Below, piece by piece: positions 6,506 to 9,347 of a DNA stretch of 9,347 nucleotides. The notes below the pieces were generated by a model. The model saw only the letters and a program-made list of their open reading frames with translations, was not told the DNA's origin and did no database searches. This DNA comes from UBA8752 sp964223495 (GTDB taxonomy: Bacteria > Bacteroidota > Bacteroidia > Flavobacteriales_D > Sanyastnellaceae), in contig CAXQGL010000033.1 of the NCBI GenBank assembly GCA_964223495.1, positions 1-9,347 on the forward strand, given 5' to 3'. Each line of letters starts with the position of its first letter. Positions within the stretch are counted from its first letter, which is position 1. Made by a program: the position numbers and the translations under genes.

Positions 6506-7453
6506 ATGAAGGTCCTCTTTCTGGATACCGTGCACCCGGTGTTGTCGGAGCGCTTGAGCGAACATGGAATGGCCTGCATTGACGCATCCGGGACCGAACC
6601 CCTGGAGGCCGTTCAGGCACATCCCGATGTGCAAGGCATCGTGCTACGCAGCCGCATCCGTGTCGATGCCACTCTGTTGGACAGGCTGCCCGACCTGAAG
6701 TTCATCTGTCGCTCTGGAGCCGGTCTGGAAAACATTGACGTGGCCTCTGCCCAATTCAGGGACATCAAAGTCTACAACAGTCCGGAGGGCAACCGGGATG
6801 CCGTTGGGGAACACGCGCTCGGCATGCTGTTGTCCCTATTGAATCTGCTGCGGGAAGCCGACCGGTCCATGCGCGAAGGACATTGGGACAGAGAGGGGCA
6901 CAGGGGCATGGAACTGGCCGGCCGTACGGTGGGCATCCTGGGATATGGAAACATGGGGAGTGCCTTTGCAGGCAAACTGTCGGGCATCGGCTGCAAAGTC
7001 ATTGCATGCGATCCCTACCGCAGGGGCATTGACGGGGACCACAATGACACGGTGAGGGCTGTAGACCTCGCCACGCTGCAGCGCGAAGCCGATGTGCTCA
7101 GCCTGCACTGCAACCTCACCCCTGAAACCCGGGGTATGGTGGACCGCGGCTTCCTGGGGCGCTTCGCAAAACCGATCATCCTCATCAACACGGCCCGGGG
7201 TGCCATCATGAGGACCGCCGACCTGCTGGACGCACTGCAAAGCGGTCAGGTCATCGCTGCGGGGCTCGATGTGTTCGAAAGGGAAACGAGCAGCTTCGAG
7301 ACGGTCGCCAATGAGGGCGACCCTGTGTGGATGCGGCTCATGGCCCACCCCCGGGTACAGGTCAGCCCGCACGTGGCGGGCTGGACCGAAGAAAGTTATG
7401 TGAAGCTGTCGTCCACGCTGGCCGACAAAGTGCTGGCCGATTTCGGCGGTTGA
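6506..7453 (+). CDS. D-2-hydroxyacid dehydrogenase (phosphoglycerate dehydrogenase-like, no ACT domain)
   Basis: A 315-residue NAD(P)-dependent dehydrogenase of the D-isomer 2-hydroxyacid family. The Rossmann motif is GYGNMG (146-151), with D169 at the end of the second strand favouring NAD+. Catalytic residues are R231 (NTARG), E260 (GLDVFERE) and H289 (SPHVAGW). RSRIRVD near 48-54 and SGAGLENID (70-78) match 3-phosphoglycerate dehydrogenase relatives. The segment between E260 and H289 is longer than in SerA, and there is no C-terminal ACT or regulatory domain, so serine feedback control is not expected. The start lies 4 nt after the mgtE stop with CCCC before ATG. The natural substrate cannot be fixed from sequence: 3-phosphoglycerate, glycerate or another 2-hydroxyacid are all possible. 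Confidence 0.85.
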   Translation: MKVLFLDTVHPVLSERLSEHGMACIDASGTEPLEAVQAHPDVQGIVLRSRIRVDATLLDRLPDLKFICRSGAGLENIDVASAQFRDIKVYNSPEGNRDAVGEHALGMLLSLLNLLREADRSMREGHWDREGHRGMELAGRTVGILGYGNMGSAFAGKLSGIGCKVIACDPYRRGIDGDHNDTVRAVDLATLQREADVLSLHCNLTPETRGMVDRGFLGRFAKPIILINTARGAIMRTADLLDALQSGQVIAAGLDVFERETSSFETVANEGDPVWMRLMAHPRVQVSPHVAGWTEESYVKLSSTLADKVLADFGG

Positions 7454-7456
7454 TCA
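7451..7456. other. Abutting convergent stop codons (TGATCA)
   Basis: The TGA ending the plus-strand dehydrogenase (7451-7453) and the TGA ending the minus-strand exbD (7454-7456) touch with no base between them, making the palindrome TGATCA. Any terminator must therefore lie inside coding sequence. The only local hairpin is GCCGATTTCGGC at 7436-7447, a 4-5 bp stem with no following T run. Confidence 0.95.
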
Positions 7457-7915
7457 GTTCGTGCGCTCGCGGGAATTCGCCGAGTACAGAACCTTCAAGG
7501 CGGAAGCTTTCCTGAGTTCCTGCTTGACATCCGTCACCACCCCCATCTTGGTGTCCTGGTCGACCTTCATGGAGACCCACATCTTGGTCTGCTCGGCCTC
7601 GGCCAGGGTCAGGCGCTCATTCTCCACCCAATCGCGGATCTGGGCCACATCGGCGAACTGGTCATTCAGCTGGATGACCGGCTCGGTTCCATAGCGCTTG
7701 TCCTGAGGGGGACCGATGTTGATGTAACGGATCAGGTGCTTCTTCTCGATCTTGTAGATCTCAGAGGCCTCGGGGCGGATGACCCGCACCATTTCCTCTT
7801 CCGTCCGCAATACCGTGGCGACCATGAAGAAGAACAGGAGCATGAAGACGATGTCCGGAAGGGACGCCGTCGAGATTGCCCCCATGTCGCGCTTCTTTTT
7901 CTTGAACTTGCCCAT
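7454..7915 (-). CDS. exbD: ExbD/TolR-family proton-channel subunit (standard length)
   Basis: A 153-residue inner-membrane protein with the ExbD/TolR layout. A short lysine-rich cytoplasmic start (KFKKKKRD, 3-10) precedes one membrane helix (about 17-36) carrying the proton-conducting aspartate D21 in SLPDIVFMLLFFF. A periplasmic domain follows, with IQLNDQ (81-86) and a C-terminal KMGVVTDVKQELRKASALK (123-141), the conserved end of the family fold. It should form a dimer within an ExbB pentamer and convert proton flow into mechanical work on a TonB- or TolA-like partner. Its start codon shares one base with the upstream exbD stop (TGATG), so the two ExbD subunits are translationally coupled, perhaps forming a heterodimer, which is inference. 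The family is certain; the specific partner is not. Confidence 0.92.
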   Translation of the reverse strand: MGKFKKKKRDMGAISTASLPDIVFMLLFFFMVATVLRTEEEMVRVIRPEASEIYKIEKKHLIRYINIGPPQDKRYGTEPVIQLNDQFADVAQIRDWVENERLTLAEAEQTKMWVSMKVDQDTKMGVVTDVKQELRKASALKVLYSANSRERTN

Positions 7916-8667
7916 CAGTAGTAACCTTGGCTTGCATCGCGCGGCTCCGCCTCGGAGATGCGCTGCGGGTAAACGAGACGGATGGCCTTTATCTTGTCGA
8001 GCAGGCTCTCTTCCTTGGTCCGGCCGTAGCGCTCCTCGAGGGAAGCATAGGACTCATTGAACTTGGCGAGTGAGAGTTCATCCCTCAGCTCGTTGACTGC
8101 AGCCTCCAATTCATTCTGCACCTGCAGATACAGGTTGTAGGATGTGTTGCGGTCCGTCTGCAAACTGATCAGGGCAGACCCGGGCAGCTCGCGATAGTCA
8201 CCGCCGAACAGCTCGATGGCCGTCAGCTTCTCCCTCACCTTCTCAGCGGCCTTTTCCTGACCTGCGGCGATATAGCTCTGCTCCAACGCCACGAGGTCCA
8301 CCTTGCGCACCCATTGCCGTTCCGGATATTTCATGTTGTCATCCCCGAGCGTCACATTGGGGCGCTCCGGGTGCAACAGGCCCGTTCCCGTGGCGATGAG
8401 AAAGTCCTTTGCCCCATCCTTGAGTTGACCGATGGACATGACCTCCTTCTCGACGAGGAGTTCATCGCGGAAGTTGGTCCGGACGTTGTAGACGTCGCCG
8501 TCCTTGACCTCCTGCTGCTCCATGTCCGGCGGCACCGGAGGCGGCAGCTGGCGCTTCACCCCTTCATCGCTGTCGATGGTCGTGGTGACAAGCCAGAAAA
8601 TCAACAGCAGGAAGGCGATGTCCGCCATCGATCCCGCATTGATTTCCTGTAGTTCTCTGCGTGCCAT
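7915..8667 (-). CDS. exbD: Long ExbD-family protein with extended periplasmic domain
   Basis: A 250-residue ExbD relative, about 100 residues longer than usual. The N-terminus has a membrane helix (about 14-30) with the conserved aspartate D16 in SMADIAFLLLIF, then a proline-rich stretch PPPVPPD (42-48) and the first part of the periplasmic fold (NVRTNFRDELLVEKEVMSIG, 61-80). An inserted, charged, helix-prone region spans about 100-165. The fold then resumes with ALISLQTDRNTSYNLYLQVQ (165-184) and ends in a charged tail beyond 205. There are no cysteines, signal cleavage site or second membrane helix. It lies 6 nt downstream of the four-helix protein and overlaps the next exbD by 1 nt. I recall long ExbD forms as common in Bacteroidota. 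The role of the insertion is unknown. Confidence 0.88.
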   Translation of the reverse strand: MARRELQEINAGSMADIAFLLLIFWLVTTTIDSDEGVKRQLPPPVPPDMEQQEVKDGDVYNVRTNFRDELLVEKEVMSIGQLKDGAKDFLIATGTGLLHPERPNVTLGDDNMKYPERQWVRKVDLVALEQSYIAAGQEKAAEKVREKLTAIELFGGDYRELPGSALISLQTDRNTSYNLYLQVQNELEAAVNELRDELSLAKFNESYASLEERYGRTKEESLLDKIKAIRLVYPQRISEAEPRDASQGYY

Positions 8668-8673
8668 GGATGC

Positions 8674-9126
8674 TTACAGCCAGTTCTTGAGCATGGCCTT
8701 GCCCTCCACCACGAAGATGGAGACGAATGCCAGCAGGCTCAGGATGTAGATGAAGGTGATGCTCGCATCGGCGACCCGGACGTCCTGCTCGGTGACAGGC
8801 AGCCCGCTCGCCGTCATGGCGGATGTGACGGTGGTGTCCCCGATGCTCCAAGAAATCAGTCCCACCAGGAAGAAAACGACGAAGCCGATGAGGGCTCCCA
8901 TCGCCCGCTTGGGCTGGGTGGCCAGCTTCTGCGCAAAGTGGTAAATGCCGAAACCGAGGATGGCCACGACGCAGATGGCGCCGGTGACGAGGTTCAGGTC
9001 CACGAGGAGTTCAACGGGACCATTGGGGTCCTCGCTGCTGATGGCCGACACCACCCAGAGGCATCCCAATGCGATGATCAGGATCCGGGTGGCGATGAGG
9101 GCCGTGCGTACGTTGATGGCTTTCAT
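8674..9126 (-). CDS. Unknown four-helix membrane protein in the ExbB/ExbD cluster
   Basis: I do not recognise a named family. The 150 residues contain four likely membrane helices at about 9-29, 41-64, 75-95 and 118-142. A basic N-terminus (KAINVR, R14) suggests the first residues are cytoplasmic. Polar loops are short: SSEDPNGP (30-37) after helix 1, KLATQPKR (67-74) between helices 2 and 3, and the longest, with TTVTSAMTASGLPVTEQD (98-115), between helices 3 and 4. The positive-inside rule puts both termini in the cytoplasm. It sits between exbB (30 nt upstream) and the long exbD (6 nt downstream), so it is very likely an accessory subunit or assembly factor of that proton channel. That is inference from position. 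The start ATG is preceded by CACC and no ribosome binding site. Confidence 0.8.
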   Translation of the reverse strand: MKAINVRTALIATRILIIALGCLWVVSAISSEDPNGPVELLVDLNLVTGAICVVAILGFGIYHFAQKLATQPKRAMGALIGFVVFFLVGLISWSIGDTTVTSAMTASGLPVTEQDVRVADASITFIYILSLLAFVSIFVVEGKAMLKNWL

Positions 9127-9156
9127 GGTGCTGCTGTATTGCGACCGCAGACCCGA

Positions 9157-9347
9157 TCAGCCGTTCAACTTGTTCCGGTACACGAGGTCCACGAGGTCCA
9201 TGGACGCCTCCTCCATGTCAAAGACGATGCCGTCGATCTTGGAGAGGATGTAGTTGTAGAAGATCTGCAGGATGATGGCGACGACGAGACCGGAGACCGT
9301 CGTGATGAGGGCGACTTTAATACCGCCGGCCACGATGGAGGCATTGA
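9157..9347 (-). CDS. exbB: MotA/TolQ/ExbB-family proton-channel protein, C-terminal end only
   Basis: Only the last 62 residues are inside the window; the gene runs off the right edge. The visible part is NASIVAGGIKVALITTVSGL followed by a hydrophobic stretch, the last conserved membrane helix of MotA/TolQ/ExbB proteins with the small-residue and threonine pattern that lines the pore. A cytoplasmic amphipathic tail (ILSKIDGIVFDMEEA, then MDLVDLVYRNKLNG) follows to a TGA at 9157-9159. It is the first gene seen of the minus-strand cluster, 30 nt before the four-helix protein. Whether it is ExbB, TolQ or a lineage-specific paralogue cannot be decided from this fragment. Confidence 0.85.
   Translation of the reverse strand, partial: NASIVAGGIKVALITTVSGLVVAIILQIFYNYILSKIDGIVFDMEEASMDLVDLVYRNKLNG
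9182..9199. repeat. Two tandem copies of a 9-bp unit inside exbB
   Basis: The unit ACGAGGTCC occurs twice back to back. On the coding (minus) strand it gives the repeated tripeptide in MDLVDLVY near the ExbB C-terminus. It keeps the frame and is probably a small in-frame duplication without further function. Confidence 0.5.

Overview
The window is GC-rich, gene-dense chromosomal DNA that reads as a member of the Bacteroidota, probably a high-GC Flavobacteriales-like lineage. The evidence is the type of proteins: an Mrp ATPase without the usual CxxC, a small stand-alone NifU C-terminal-domain protein, an alkyltransferase-like protein with PAHR in place of PCHR, an ACT-less D-2-hydroxyacid dehydrogenase, and an ExbB / four-helix membrane protein / ExbD / long ExbD cluster. 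Almost no start codon has a Shine-Dalgarno sequence, which also fits this phylum. The lineage call rests on recalled family resemblance, not on a search.

Layout. (1) Positions 1-3506, minus strand: trmB, the alkyltransferase-like gene, mrp, the NifU-type gene and a ferredoxin-NADP reductase-type flavoprotein that runs off the left edge. The first four are tightly packed (4-nt overlap, then gaps of 3 and 9 nt). The reductase follows after 67 nt and may have its own promoter. (2) Positions 3528-7453, plus strand: a GT-B glycosyltransferase, tadA, mgtE and a D-2-hydroxyacid dehydrogenase, with an 8-nt overlap and gaps of 24 and 4 nt. The two groups diverge from a spacer of only 21 nt. (3) Positions 7454-9347, minus strand: a proton-channel cluster transcribed as exbB (3' end only, running off the right edge), an unknown four-helix membrane protein, a long ExbD and a standard ExbD. 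It converges on group 2 with no intergenic base, the two stop codons forming TGATCA.

Function. Groups 1 and 2 are housekeeping: tRNA modification (TrmB m7G46, TadA A34-to-inosine), alkylation-damage recognition, Fe-S cluster assembly with a possible NADPH-driven electron supply, Mg2+ uptake, a hydroxyacid oxidation step and one sugar transfer of unknown target. Group 3 is an energy-transducing inner-membrane complex of the TolQR/ExbBD type. No TonB, TolA or receptor gene is in view.

I see no RNA genes, CRISPR array, insertion sequence, prophage or convincing intrinsic terminator. No stretch over 300 bases lacks a gene; the largest gap is 67 nt. The window is mostly ordinary core genome. The least understood items are the four-helix membrane protein with the long ExbD, the ATL protein, the CxxC-less Mrp beside a CxxC-bearing NifU-type protein, and the extreme compaction at both operon boundaries.
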